Assembly (NCBI GenBank): GCA_964020155.1
Contig: OZ026562.1
Location: 4,773,580-4,837,579, forward strand
Reading direction: 5' to 3'
Source: Chondrilla cf. caribensis
Lineage: Eukaryota > Porifera > Demospongiae > Chondrillida > Chondrillidae
DNA length: 64,000 bases
Position numbers and translations under genes: made by a program. The notes beneath the pieces were generated by a model. It worked only from the letters and a program-made list of their open reading frames with translations. It ran no database searches and was not told the origin of the DNA. Below, piece by piece: positions 1 through 15,800 of this stretch (position 1 is the first letter of the stretch; every line of letters starts with the position of its first letter).

Positions 1-200
1 GATCTCATCCACAGTCCTGTCTGTATTCTTATGGCTACAATCATTATGTCTGTTGATGGCTAGGACAATCTTGTGATCTCTGTATGCTATTGACTGTAGC
101 ACCTCAGAGCCCATGAGACATGCAGATGAAATGGGTCATGGGTCAGACATGATTCCTCTCTCTCTGGCTAGTCATGTCTATGTGTTCCCTTCCCACACAG

Positions 201-884
201 AGAGAACCTGGTGATTGTAGATGAGAACACCTACTGGTGAGTAGCTGACAGGTAGCACTAGCTCATGCACCCTCCTTCACTCCTGATCTGTGGGAACATC
301 TTGACATCAGATTTGTTTCCAATTGAGTTCAAAGCAACTCTCTCACGAGGTCAGAGCAGCTGACACCTGCCCCCCTCCAGTGTGAGAACAGGGAGACCTC
401 TCAAGAGACTACCTTTATATCACTAAACCTTATGATGCTTCTCTGTGGTGTTGTGTGATACCCACAGCACCTACATCACCCACAGCACCCACAGCACCTA
501 CAGCACTCACAGCACCTACAGCACTCACAGCACCTACAGCACCCAAAGCACCTACTGCACCCACAGCACCTACAGCACCTACAGCACTCACAGCACCTAC
601 AGCACCCAAAGCACACATAGCACACAGAACTCACAGCACCTACAGTATTCCCTCTACTCACATGTATTGTATGTAAGTTGTGTCCGGTGTTGGCATGTAT
701 GTTGTACAGAGTCCTGAGGGGGCATGCTGCATGCTTGGTAACATCGTCTTGTCGTTCCTATCCCCCACACTGTATGAATACACGAACACCTACATACGTA
801 CGTACATGCCAACATACAAATGTGTATAACGTGGAATGCTATCCCTGTATGTATACATGAATACAACTTACACATGCATGTTAT

Positions 885-934
<50 letters not shown>

Positions 935-1161
935 ACACAGTGCTCTGCAGATATTTCACAAGGAAAGCCATCCATCTGTTTACAAATCCCACCAAAGTGG
1001 CAGCAAGGAAGGGCTCTCTCTATTTGGTCAGATCATGATAACTTATGCTAGCTCCTGATATCTGAGATGAGATGAGTTAGCCCGGCTTTACATCATTTCC
1101 TAGGAATTGCAAATAGAACTAGATCAAAACTTGGAACTCAGTTATTGAGGTGATAGCATGC

Positions 1162-1225
<64 letters not shown>

Positions 1226-1681
1226 TGTACAGATCCACCCTCCTCCCCACCCCACCCTACCTTCTGTTTCTTGGAATTCTGGTAAACACTGCTGTCCACC
1301 TCAGATTATGGGAAATATTGACATGCAGGAATGTATGTTTCCTAGCAACCAGAGTGTAATTATATGGTGATTTCCCATGACACCTCATCCCACCATGCCT
1401 TACAACTGGAGTGTTTGTTTAGTCTTTGCCCTTGTTTGTGTAGGCTTTGATTAGATAATATTGTTTATGTCAATAACAACATCTGCTCCATTGACATCCC
1501 TCCCTACATGGTGGTTGTGGTGTGTGAGGGTCAGCTTCCCTCCCTACATGGTGGTTGTGGTGTAGTGTACCTTTTGAGGTGGGTTTATCTCATGTTCTAG
1601 TACCAGTCACCTTTATAGCAATGTGTGCTGGATGTCTTCTTGTGGGTGCAGTGTGTTCTCTCTCTCTGTGTGTGTGTATAT

Positions 1682-1742
<61 letters not shown>

Positions 1743-2802
1743 CGTGCGTGTGTGTGTGTGTGCGTGCATGTGTTGTTGTATGTAGGTATGTACCTATGCT
1801 TTAGGTGGAAGGTTATTCTGGTTTAACACCTGACCGCTGTACTTTGACCTCTTCAGGCTGTGGTTCCTTCGACCCCTGAAGAGCATTGAGGTCTTGAGAG
1901 AGAGACAAAGAGCCATCGCCTTGTTCACCCAGCAGAACAACGATGAACTCACAAAGACACTTGGGGACTGTTTGAAGAACATTAAAAACCTTCCAGTGAG
2001 TGTGTTCGTAGTAGTCTTTCTCTGCCGGATCTAGCAGGGTGCACAGCATACAGCAACTTGCTAGGCCTTTTCAATGAGTTGTTGTGCAAAAATTTTGTGA
2101 TGTGTAAAATTCCTTCAAACTATGGGAGATGACAGCACCACAGCTTGCCTCACATGACCTCGAGCTGGACTCTTGGTCTAACGTTCAACCATGGATACTC
2201 TATGGGTCAACAAGCTCAATGTACTGTCTAAATATCTACCACGAACTGCCAACTTCTATAAGCAGTTGTATGGTAACCTGCAGATGAAGGGAAATGATGC
2301 AGATTTGAAGAATTATAACTAAAGGACACAATATGGGCAAGAAAAGATCAGCTGTGTATGTATGTCCTTGTACTCTCTGGTTTGAATGAACCTTACTACA
2401 TACTGCTCAGTCAATAACTGATCCACCATATTTGGATTGTTCACTGAAAAATGCCCAATGGCTGGGTGCTATCCCCGGTCCTGATATACGTACATGTATG
2501 CGCTCATGTACATCTCGTATGTGGTACAGTACATGCATATGTGTATATGTCTTATGTACTGTATGTGTGTGTGCATGCAATACTGTGAATACATGTGTGA
2601 ATGTCACCTTCTCTTCTGACGTGAATGCACTTATGACAATGCTATGCACGTAGACACACCGTGGCTGTGTGCTATGTTGATGCCACCTCACCCCCACAGG
2701 TGGTGGAAGCCTCAAGATTTGTACTTCATTCACTGGTGCAATGGATTGCTTGTGTTTGTTAACTAGGGTACAAGGAGAGAGGCTTGCCCACCACACTTCC
2801 CA

Positions 2803-2851
<49 letters not shown>

Positions 2852-3528
2852 ACCACCACACACACACCACCACACACACCATCACACCACACACCCACCA
2901 CCCACAGTATTTTTTTACTTATTTCCATCATGATCAAAGGGTTCCATGTTAACAACATGACCATTGCTGTTTTTTCAATATTATTACTCTGACCAATCTT
3001 TGTGTCCTACGTACATGAATATCACCCATCTGTCCTCAGCGATGATAAGTAATATCCTTGGAATGGTGTACTGTAGTTCTTGTTACATGACCTCCCTCTT
3101 TGGCTTTAATCAATTTTAGTTTCACTGTGTTTGAGCCGGCTAGACTGGCTTGTGTAAGGGGCATATCAATACCAGGAAACTCCGGTTAACAATGGTGGTA
3201 GTTTGTTTGGCTGTTAAAAACACATCAAATGAAATGATTTTTTCAAACTGGCATGTTCCAGATAGTTTAGTCACATTCTAGAGAACTGTTACTAAAACAT
3301 GTCCAATAACTTCATACGTTTGTCAAATGAACACAATTCATAATGTTTTGTTGTCATTTCTTCAAATTTCCTCTTCAGAGGATCTTGATGAGAATGAACA
3401 CCTCACAAGCATCCATGGCTGACTGGCAGGCACTCTACCGAACAGCTTACAATGCAGTTTACATCGGAGAGGTTTGTAGGACACTCACTCAGAGTATACC
3501 TGTGTTCAAAAAGGTAAATTATTATCAG

Positions 3529-3589
<61 letters not shown>

Positions 3590-4244
3590 GGGGGGGGGGC
3601 ATGTGTGTGGGTGGGTGGGTGGTGGTTTGTGGTTTGGGTGGTTTTGGATGGATGGATGGTTGTTTATACGTGTTCACATACACAGTGGTGTTGTGTTAGT
3701 TCACCTATCATCACAACTACCCACTACCTTACATATCACAGCCTAAGAGCAGGACAACATGTTTACATTTATTATTTGTTTGTTTGTTTGTCCACAGGTC
3801 TCCGATTCATTCAGTGAAGACCTCCAAAAAATTGCCAGTTTAATTAGCAGAATAGTGAGTCTTGCCACACTTTGCAGCAGTCCGCATGTCAACATATGTA
3901 TGTCTGCATGTGTTGTCTACGTGTGTAGTCTATATGTACAGTATACGTATATATGTCCGTGTGTGTAGTCTATGCTTATATGTACATACTGATCTATGTG
4001 TGAATGACGAGCAACCACAAGTACACATATAAGTACACCTGTCTATGTGTGTAGTCTACATACAGGATATATAATATTGTACATTAATAGTCTTTCTACA
4101 CTACCAATATGGACTGAGTTGAGCTGTACCTGTGTGAATGTCCCCAGCCCTTATGTCTGGTGTCTGCCCTCTCTATTGTCCTGGTCATGTTGGGGCGTGT
4201 CTCCAGTCCCTCTATGTGTGTGAGTGTCTGTGTGTGTGTGAGTG

Positions 4245-4284
<40 letters not shown>

Positions 4285-4291
4285 TGTGTGT

Positions 4292-4336
<45 letters not shown>

Positions 4337-5241
4337 GTGTGTGTGTTTACTGGCCTATGTTCCTCGTGGTTAACACACACAACTGTATGCATGTCATGAG
4401 GCCACATATTTCAGTCAACATTAACAAGTGTGTGTGTTGTGCATGTCCAAAGAAGTACAGTCTGTACAACACGTACAGTACATGTGTACTATGTACGTAC
4501 ACGTTTTGTACTTATATACATACATATATGTAAGCTTTAGTCAATTAATCCCTGAATTATGAATAATAGTGTCAATTACGTCAAATTAAAAAATCAAACT
4601 AAATAGTGAATTGAATTGTGTACTCAATGAGGTCATCTCACATGATAATGTCATATTTTGGATATTATGAGAAAGTTATATTGATTGAATTGGTTTCTCT
4701 AATGGTTCAATTAGTTGACTCAAATTGATAGCACACACAGTGCACACAGTTTGTAACTAAAGTACAACTGCTGACTCAGCACACGACCTAATTATTGGTG
4801 TACTCTGAACATTTCTCTTCCGCACTTCACTGATGAGGGTTAAGGAGGGTATTCATCCCTTGAGGTGCAGACGGTTTAGTGCACGCATGCGAGAACAATG
4901 GTGGACACCTGACGATATGTGCGTTTGTTGATTCTATTACTTAGTGTGTCAGTACTCACACACTTGATTAATTGTTTGAAGCCCACATCACTTTGTAGGT
5001 ATGTATTTCACTACACTGTGTGGGTGTGTGTTTGATAGCTGTCTCATTGTTAGGGTTTGTGTCAGTTATGTGAATCGTGTGTTTTTGTTGTCTCTTGAGA
5101 CAAGCAGACCTAACGGTGGTGGTGAACAGTAGGAAATGGTCGTGTGTTCACAACCAGTGCATGTGTGTGTGTGAGAGAGTGTGTGTGTTTGTGTGTGTGT
5201 GTGTGTGTGTGAGTGTGTGAGTGTGTGTGTTTGTGTGTGTG

Positions 5242-5291
<50 letters not shown>

Positions 5292-6382
5292 CATGTTGTA
5301 CTGTATACAGTACATACAGTACATACGTATGTATTAATGTCCATACATGCATGTACATATGTGTATCTACATATCCTCCAAAGATTGATTTTGAAGAATC
5401 CTCCAACTCAAACCGTTTTGTTGTGAAGCCCGGTGTTGACCCCGACTTGGATGAAAGTGAGTGGACAGGTTTAGTTACCATGGTGATGCGACATGGTTCG
5501 TATTATTGGATGCTCCTCTCGTGTCCTCAGAGAAGAGAACCTACAACGGACTGCCGGACCTCATGACTGAGGTGGCCCGTCAGGAGCTGGCTAACCTCAG
5601 TGAAGATATTCTAGAGTGTAACGTTATATATCTACCACAGGTGAGGAGGGGTGTACCTGTTGGGTGTGTGGAGGGGGTGTACCTGTTGGGTGTGTGGAGG
5701 GTGTACCTGTTGGGTGTGTGGAGGGTGTACCTGTTGGATGTGTGGAGGGGGTGTACCTGTTGGGTGTGTGGAGGGTGTACCTGTTGGGTGTGCGGAGGGT
5801 GTATGTGTTGGGTGTGTGGAGGGTGTACCTGTTGGGTGTGTGGAGGGTGTACCTGTTGGGTGTGTGGAGGGTGTACCTGTCGGATGTGGAGGGTGTACCT
5901 GTTGGGTGTGTGGAGGGTGTACCTGTTGGGTGTGTGGAGGGGTGGTGTATACATATCTGGTGTACATCCTGAAGATTTGGGATTGTACCAGGATGTATTG
6001 GTACTCATCCCCTGTAAATGACCATTTGGTGAGCTATTGAACACTACACCGGTGGTGAATGCCTTCTATTCAGACCCAGTGGGGGAGGGCTAATTAGCCA
6101 GGCCACAATCATCTCATGTTCCCAGTGCACACAATCACCTCTGTCACATGGTAGGTATGTGTGTGTGTGTACTTTGGTACAGTGTGTTGTCTGTGTTGGT
6201 GCAATTTGAGTGTACATGTGTATCAGTGTTTGTGTACATGCGTGGACACACGTACATACGTACATATGTATGTACACATGCTCACACACCAACACATGCA
6301 CGCACGCATGCATGCATGCACACACACGTGTTTGAATGTAGTACACACACACGCGCGCGCGCACACACACGCACACACACAC

Positions 6383-6432
<50 letters not shown>

Positions 6433-7531
6433 CTTCACACCATGCTCTGCTATGCCTGCCATTCAGTTGGGTTATTTACTTGCCATACCACAAGCCGAAC
6501 ACATGAAAGAAAATGAAGACTTTGAAATAGAAGGACTGCAGTTTGTTGTGAGTGCAAGAGTCCACTGACCCTGTGTATCTGGTCATCTTTTGTTATTGTG
6601 GGTGTGGCCTGCCCCTCCCCCTCCAGATAATACCCGGGACATACCTTGTACTGTCCATGTTGACAGAATCTCTTTTATCCTTGTAACCCAAGAGATAAGT
6701 GAACCCATAGGTCATGTCACAGAGGTAGCACATACTGTAGTTGGAATTCTTATACCTGCACCAGTTGGTGTGAGTCTCCAGGATGGCTTCACACCTGACA
6801 GCCCTGTGTCTGGGACTGGAGAGTCCTAGTACATCCCATAACATACATGGCTGAGGTGATAATGAATGGCGGGCATATCACGGATGGGTGTGAACAACAC
6901 AGAAATAGTGGATTGTTTGGAGCTGTAAGATATTGTGTACTGGGCACTTGAAGCAGATAATAATATAGTGATGCATACTTTGAGTGACTGGATTAAGCCT
7001 TAGCAACATCGGGATGATGGAGGACATGGTTGTGTTGAGGATGATTGCTCAAGGTGGCTGCTATAGAAACTAGGAAGGATATTTTTCTTTTTTTTAGTTT
7101 TATTCCAACAACACTGTGTATTACAAGAGCCAGCGCACCCGAGGTGAGTATGCCAGGAGTGAGTGTGCTGAAAGTGAGTGTGTACAATGTTACACAGTAC
7201 ACAGTTGTCGGTGTGATGTACAAGGGGAACCTGCTGTACAGCTTGTATGAAATTTGGATTGTACGGTAGATGTACATAAGCAACCATACAGTGTGAGTCT
7301 GTACAATTACTCTTGTACAGTATAATGTACTCTATGTACAAGTGGGATCATACAGTGCATGTATGTAAAGTACGTATATGTCAGTGTATGTGTGTGTGTG
7401 TGTGTGACTGAACGTGTAGTCAATCTACATGTAACTTCCCATTCTGTAGAACTAGATGCTCTCCTGGGAGACACTCAATGTGATATCATAGGTAAGGTAG
7501 TCAATGTGTGTTCACATGTGTGTGTGTGTGT

Positions 7532-7592
<61 letters not shown>

Positions 7593-9740
7593 CTGGGGTT
7601 GGTGTGTACATATTTGTTGTATGATTAATATTCAAGGACATAATTGTACCATATGTTCTCTTCCTGTGAATTGGCTTAAAAGGGCTTGTCACTTTAAAAG
7701 ATCTCTCTGATTGAAGTGAAGATTAAAGTTCCCACAAACATCTCATTTTCTTTGATTACATCAATTACCGGGTTGTAATGTCATGTTGGTGTGGACTCCA
7801 TGTTTGGGGAGTGATTTGTTATCTGTTGGTATTCATTAGGTTATCACTTGCTTACATATTTCCCATGTCCAGCACCTACAGGACAGTACAAGGTCCAGTG
7901 TATGTGTACGGCCCACCCTCGTGTGTGCTGTGGGTAAATTCTAATGATCCACACCTTATAATGGAACCCACTCTAGATACAGTCATTCTGTGTGTACAAC
8001 AATGCCAGTAATGTGCGTCCGTTTGATTACATTTACATCATTACACTTTGTTGCTCGTGCAAACGACATCTTCTTTTTTGTATGATAATGTCATGTTGCT
8101 TGTAAGAACCTGGGTTAGTTCAGCTGCTTATGACATTGATCCATTACTACATAGACACCTTTGTCCCTGGTCACCCTCCCTAAGGGGCTGTTGTAGGGAG
8201 GGCATTTGTGTGTGGGCTCTAATGTGACCCTGTGACCTTACACCACTAGCTACTGTGCTGATCAGAAGGAATATGCCAGAAACACACACATTACATTCAG
8301 CTACCACGCAAACATCCAAGCGAGTAGTTGGGTGGGGTTGGGTGGTTGTGGGGATCATTAGTTGTGGGCTCGTTACCGTCAAAGCTAATCAACCAGTGAT
8401 TTAGACTTGAGCCAGTTGAAAGAGGACTATAAAGGAGAGAAGTGTATTTGTACAACCCTCCTACGCATTTCAAGAACAGGCCGGTAATGACCTATCACCT
8501 TTCACATGTTCCACTCTTATTACTATGACAAGCTAGTATCTGTTGCCATGGATACTTGACACATTCTCTCCAGATGTGTACATACCATATAGGTGAAATT
8601 TGTTTTGAGAATTCAAACAGAATAGTCTTATGGTCCTCTTTGAACATCTGTTCGAGTCCCACCCCACTCCGAGGAGAGATAGATGGAATGTGTGCAGTAG
8701 AACCTGTCTAATGTGCTCACTTATGGGACCTCATGTACAGTGGGACCTGTCTAATGTGGTTACCTGTGGGACCTTATGTACAGTGGGACCTGTCTAATGT
8801 GGTCACCTATGGGACCTCATGTACAGTGGAACCTGTCTAATGTTGGGACTTCATGTACAGTGGAACCTGTCTAATGTGGTCACCTGTGAGCCTATCATCT
8901 TTGTTGACAGCCGTTTGTCTCTCGTAGATCATGAGACAGCCATCATGCACCGCTTGCAGGAGGTGGTCCTTGAACACACTCCTCTGTTGCTATCAGTGAT
9001 GGAGCACTCCGCTGAACTGGATTGGTGAGAGGAAATCCACTCAACATTGCTTGTTGTTGTTGTTTATACTGTAATGTATGTAAATTGATGTTTACAATGT
9101 ACTAAGTTGTGAAAATGTATACTGTATTATGATGTAGTTGTTGTTTATGCTGCAATAGTTGTTTTGTTGTAGTTTCTCCCCTTATGTACCATGTATGTTG
9201 TTGTTGACTGTTTTCTTCACCACTGTAAGTTGTTCACTCCAGCTTGCTTGCACTGTCACTGTTTGCCAAGGAGCACAACCTGGTCCAGCCTGAGCTGATT
9301 GAGCAGAACACGCTGGCCATCAAGGCTGGCAGGTGAGACTCTCAGACACCATGGTACCTGCTTGTTTACATTGCAACAGTTCTTCGGTGAGCTGGACAAA
9401 GACACAAATAGTGTACTAGTGATAACATGATATATGAGAGGATGGATTGAGGTATACTTGCATGTAATTACATGGTCCAGTGTATAATTTGATACTCGTT
9501 TGTGTCTCTGTTCTCCATGCTGTCCTCCCAGGCACCCACTGCAGGAGTTGTGTGTCACTGCATTTGTCCCCAATGACACCACTACCGACCGTGAGTCAGG
9601 GAGAGTGAAGATCCTGACAGGACCCAACGCTAGTGGGAAGAGCGTCTACCTCAAGCAGGTACCCTAGGCAGCACACTCTTTGTGTCCACTACTGCAGTAA
9701 CACTGGAAATGTGTACATAGGGTGAAATGATTGGAGCGGC

Positions 9741-9774
<34 letters not shown>

Positions 9775-10381
9775 GGTGGGTGGATGTTTGGGTAGGTGTG
9801 TATGGGGGTGGTTATGGTTGGGTGTTTGGGTAAGTTTGATGTGTGTGGGATATACATATGAGTGTGTTGTTTGTGGCTGATGCTCTCAGGCTCAGCTGAC
9901 GTACCTATGTAAGTATGTTTTTGATGGTTCACAGTTGATGCACGTTTGTCCAATTACCCACCTACTATCTTCGATGTCAAGATACCCGATTGTAGTAGTT
10001 ACCTACATTTGGTGTACACCATCTGTTTGGACTGTTGGACTGTGTGGTCACATGTAGATACAGTACATTCTGGTATGTGTGCTTGTTGGTGTACTCTTCA
10101 TATCCGTCTCTGGTATCCAGTGCTACATCCACCACGCCCCACCACCCTACACACCACACACCACCTGGGTCACTCTTATCTATTGGTGTCATCAGGCTAA
10201 TGGTGATAGTCCTCTGTTGGCCACCTGATGTTCACGCACACTTTGCCTTATTCGTCAATCAAGGCACTCCCCAGCAAACCTAATAGACTGTGATGATTGT
10301 GGCTCTATCTGCCCATCTTATCATCAGCTGTGTTCAGTTCTTTGGATTCCCTGTGGCATGAGTTCAGACATAGTGGCTAAC

Positions 10382-10435
<54 letters not shown>

Positions 10436-12793
10436 CTGTGAGAACATAATTATCGAGGTTTCAACTGCTGACCTTACCATTTATGGTATGAAGCAGTATG
10501 TGACCACAGGATGATATTGTCCTCTCTCTCACATAATAATAGACATATGCACACACACACACACACACACACCGGTACCACTGTTCTTGTGTGTACATCA
10601 ATTTGCCCTATTCACTTGACATATGCTCTCCATAATCTCCGCCTTATGTGACAAGAGATATCCATTGCCAGGTATCTGCAAGCCATACAGGTGAATATTG
10701 AGCTGTTATGTGGCATCCTGTGGGCTAGCTGTACAGTGAGCCTCTATTACAGACCTTTAGATTGAGAAACCTTTACAGTGCTGGCACCATTTTGTATCCT
10801 GGTGATATGCATAGAAAATTATCGCCAAATTAGGAATCCCCAGTAATAAGGGCAAATAACTCAGTTCCCGAGGATTTTGGACGAAGGTGCTACTTCATAT
10901 GCACATGTAGTGTTCATGTGGCCCCAAGCAGTGTGTGAGGTGTGTACTTTGTGTGTAATAGGATAAAAGGCATGGAAATGTGTACAGGGAATGAATGATG
11001 AATGAATTGTGTGAATGAATGATGTGTACACTGTATGCTGTACTGTATGTACTGTATGTACTTATGTTCTGTATGTACAGTATGTTCTGTATGTACAGTG
11101 TGTACTGTATGTACAGTATGTTCTGTATGTACAGTGTGTACTGTATGTACTGTATGTACTGTATGTATTGTTGTATGTACTGTATGTACAGTGTGTACTG
11201 TATGTACTGTACGTATGTACTGTACGTATTGTATGTACTGTGTGCATTGTGTGTACTGTATGTAGTGTAATGGCATGGGACGTCAGCTGAGGAGATTTGT
11301 TGGAGACCTCACTTGTAAAGTGTGTATGTCATTGCCTGGTGAACTGGGATCCCAGATCAATTAGTTGTCTGATGGGAAGTAATCCACTTAGACATGGTGA
11401 TGGTGACATGAAGTGATTGAGGATATAATCCCACAATGGGATGTCAACAGCCTACCACTTTCCCATGGTGTGACAACTACATATTAGCAAGTAATTGTCC
11501 TATGTGTGCAGGTTGAAATGTTACTCCACCCCTCCCCATACAGGTTGGATTAGTACTACTCCACCCCTCCCCATACAGGTTGGATTAGTACTACTCCACC
11601 CCTCCCCATACAGGTTGGATTGATTGTATTTTTGGCTCACATTGGTAGCTTTGTACCTGCCGAGTCAGCAATCATTGGCACAGTGGACGCCATCTTCACC
11701 AGAGTACACACCAGAGAAACAGTCTCCATCCCGCTGTCTACCTTTATGATTGATTTGAATCAGGTACGTATATCACCATGGTAACAGTCTCCACCTCTTT
11801 TACCTTCGTGATCATATTAGTAAGAGTGATTTAATCAGTTACTGTAATTAGGAGTGATAGTTAACGAGTTTGTCCTCCAATTGATCGTGTGTGGGTATCC
11901 TTATCTGATTACAGTGTCTACTAATATGTATGTGTGCTAGGAGTTGTGCAGATGGTTATGTTGCCTTGTTGGGGGGGTACAGAGATATGCATATGTATGT
12001 AGCCTTGTGTGTATGGTGAAGTAGATATGCATGTATGTGTGCGTGTGTGTGTGTAGGAGATACAAATATGCATGTCTTTGTACAGCTAGCATCTGGTGGT
12101 GATGACCATGTGTGGGTGGTTTGATGTACTGCTTGTTCTATGGTGCCGCAAGTGCTGGTGCCGCAAGTGCTGGTGCCACAAGTGCTGGTACTGTGGTTGG
12201 TGGTTTCCTATTAGTCCTGGTGCGCTTGGAAAGCCCCGGCTACGTATAACTGTCAGTTTTCACAGAACAAGGGACATATCTTGTTACTGTGAAACCTTTG
12301 GTGTCTGGAAGTGTTGAAGACATCCTACACTGGAGATGACCTTCAGAGTCTAAATGTCTAGGAAGATGAGTAGCTGTGAGGAAACTGTGGTCCTGAATGC
12401 TTCACGACCCCAAAGGTTTCACTGTGGTGACAGCGGATGTACTGTGTGGTGTCAATTAACAGTCACATGACAATCACGTGATGCACTGTCCCACAGGTTT
12501 CCAATGCTGTGAGAAACTGTACTGAGCGGTCTTTAGTGATTTTGGATGAGTTTGGTAAAGGAACTGCCACAGTGAGTTGGGTTCCTATCATATTTCATTT
12601 GTTATATATCATTTCTTCTTTGTTTATTATTCTCGTCAACAAAGTATAGTTCATCCTGAGATAGCATACAGGAGTTATGTTATCTCACAACTGACGTGTA
12701 CCCACATCCTGACACGTGAATAATCACTTATGTGATCTCACTATCTCAATACTACAAGGATATGCTGACATGCACATGCACACACACCACTTC

Positions 12794-12850
<57 letters not shown>

Positions 12851-15800
12851 AATCCCATTTCAACTAACCTTCCGACTAGTCAATACCCCAACCAGGTAGA
12901 CTGGCGTACTTTTGTTAATCTAATTTATGTTATCAACCAAAATAATAATTAATGTTTCTGTGTACGTATATGGTTTTAGATGCGGTTCCAGTCATAAAAA
13001 TTAATTGTTTTAATATTCATGATCTCATTCATGATCTTATCAATCCAATCCTACAAGTTGATGAACTTATAAGGCTTCAAGATAATAGGGATCTTGTATG
13101 TTGATAGGTATCGCTGTCAGTGGGAGCCACTGATCTGTACACCATCTAATGAGGAGTGTGAGAGAGTTTGGTAGTTTTGCACAAAATAGGCAGAACGAAG
13201 TATTGACAGAACTTAAATTTGAAACTTCACAGAACATTCGAGCAATGGCTATGCCATCAGCAATACCAAAGGAGTGGGTAATTTGACAATGACTCAACAC
13301 TCAAATTTATCAGCATACGAGGACTGACCACCATGCTACTGTCACCTGACGTTCTCACCAATGTTTCCAGTTCTTCAGTGATTTAGTTTCACCTTCTGCA
13401 GAATGACGGCTTAGCTCTACTGACAGCCACTTTGAGACACTGGATAAATAGAAAAGAGGCGTGTCCCTTTGTACTAGTCTCCACCCACTTTCATAGTTTA
13501 ATGCATCAGAAACTTCTCCCAAACAGCAAAATCATTGACTACCAAGTGAGTAACACACACACACACATACACGCACGCACACACATGTTCCTAACATGAT
13601 TGGGGGAGGGTTTCTCTATGACAACTAATCCACTGATGTTGAGTCAGGCTCGAAGGAGCGGGACACTATCAGAGCTCACACGTGAAGTACAACTCAATGT
13701 CTGTTAGCATACCACCATCATGAGTAGCTTATTGTGCTGAAGTACTCACCTGGTGGGACTGCTAGGAGATTGCTGTATAAAATCAATTAATGTGTCTGGT
13801 GTTGAGTTGTGTTTGGTAATTGGAGATTCTTGTTATGCTAATGCAATTGTCCTCCAACACAGGGTCTGGCTGTATGTTTGGTTCCACTCTCTGTGTATGT
13901 GGATTGGTGTTACCCTGGGTGTAGTAGACCTTTGATGCAGTATGTACTGCGAGGACCATACGTACAGTATGTACAAGATACCATGCACACACTATCTACA
14001 GTGTAAGAGTTAACTTGTGTAGCCCCCCCCCCCCCCCCCCCCCGTTCTTGTGGATGTGGTCACTGGGAAGACCAATTTGTGCTTCACCTAACACATCCCA
14101 CCCCCATAGTCTGTGACATGACCTAACCTGTACTTCAATGGCTCATTTCACTCCTCTGTGTGATCTTCGTAGCAGGGGTTACCTCAAGCGCATCCAGACA
14201 CAATTGGTATTCAATGTTTTCTTCACATGACCACACAACTCCACAGTTGGTGGGATTGCAGCTATTGTCTGCGTAACTGCTATTGAGCCAACTATGTAGA
14301 ACCCGATGTGTTGCATGCACATTTATAATGTACCACTCATGAGTGTACCCTGTGTGTCTGTGTCCATGTCTCGTATGAGGTGCAGTGCACATTTTTCAAT
14401 TTTGTACAATACTAATTGGTTGGTGACTACCCCTGGTTAGTGCATTCACCCATCTCAGTCCCTAGCTCCTGTACCCTACATTTGTCAACCAGTACTGAGG
14501 GTGAATATAGTGCAATGTGCTTAGCTAGTACCCTGGTCAGTACACCCCCAGTTAGTACACATTCTAGGTCAGTACACCCTTCTGGTCAGTACACACTCCT
14601 GGTTCGTACACACTCCTGTGCACACTCCTGGTTAGTGCACACTCCTGGTTAGCATACACTCCTGGTTAGTACATACTCCTGGTTAGTACACACTCCTGGT
14701 TAGTACACACTCCTGGTTAGTACATACTCCTGGTTAGTACACACTCCTGGTTCGTACACACTCCTGCGCACACTCCTGGTTAGTGCACACTCCTGGTTAG
14801 TATACACTCCTGGTTAGTACACACTCCTGGTTAGTACACACTCCTGGTTAGTACATACTCCTGGTTAGCACACTCTCCTGGTTAGTACACACTCCTGGTT
14901 AGTACACACTCCTGGTTAGTACACACTTCTGGTCAGAACGAACACTTCACTCAGTCCCTAGCTCATGTACACCTCATCAACCAGTACTGATAGCAAGTAC
15001 CTCTGATAAGAAACACAGATTTTGTGTGCCTTCAAGGTACTCACCAGCGGTGGCAACCCTATATCGCATAACTTTGGGCTGATGAGGATTGTAATTCTGT
15101 TGTGTTGTATTTGTGACGACATAGTTTGTAGTGTGTGACATCAACATCAGCTCCACGTATAAGGCAAGTAGAGTGAATGTCCCATTAATCTGGTCCTTGT
15201 CTATGTCAATGTTTGCAGACAATGGAAGTCTTAGAAGAAGCAGATGAGCTGGTCTTTCTCTATCACTTAGTCGATGGCAAAAGTGACACAAGTCATGCTT
15301 GTCACATTGCTGCTTCTGTTGGACTACCCAAGGAGATTGTACAAAGAGGTGCAGAGGTGTGCGTGCATATCTGTGCATGTGTGTGTGCACGTGTGTGTAC
15401 ATGTACATGATTAGATGTTTGTATGTACGTATGGTCTGTACTTGTGTGTATGTGCAGATACCTACGTACCTGTATGTGTATGTGCACGTACTGTACATAC
15501 GTATGTGCGTGTATGCATGTATATGTGCGTATGTGCACACACCTGTTTGTGTGCATACATGCTTGCACATGTGTAGGTATGTGTGCATGTTCTCATAGAA
15601 AGAGGTATGACATAGTTGTACAGTTCACCAACTCACCAAACGAGGTTGGCTGAGTGTTTGCAGTTGTGTCTGGCTGATGCAATACCGACCTTACTGTGTG
15701 ATGGTGTGTCACATACACCAGGTGTCCGATTTGATAAGACGCAACCAGCCTGTTGGAAGGAGAGATGCCACAAGCATGGAGAATCAGCTGAAAAGGTATA

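Noticed and set aside
5461..6021. Long Cys/Gly/Val repeat frames (both strands) after an MSH5 exon
   Set aside because: Produced by a 24-bp minisatellite whose period is a multiple of three; the MSH5 exon ends at 5640.
8640..8665. GTTCGAGTCCCACC, like a tRNA B box
   Set aside because: The flanking bases do not form a T stem, and no acceptor stem or A box is found upstream, so no tRNA gene is called.
13067..13300. 77-codon minus-strand frame in an MSH5 intron
   Set aside because: Not low-complexity, but no domain, splice context or start context supports it.
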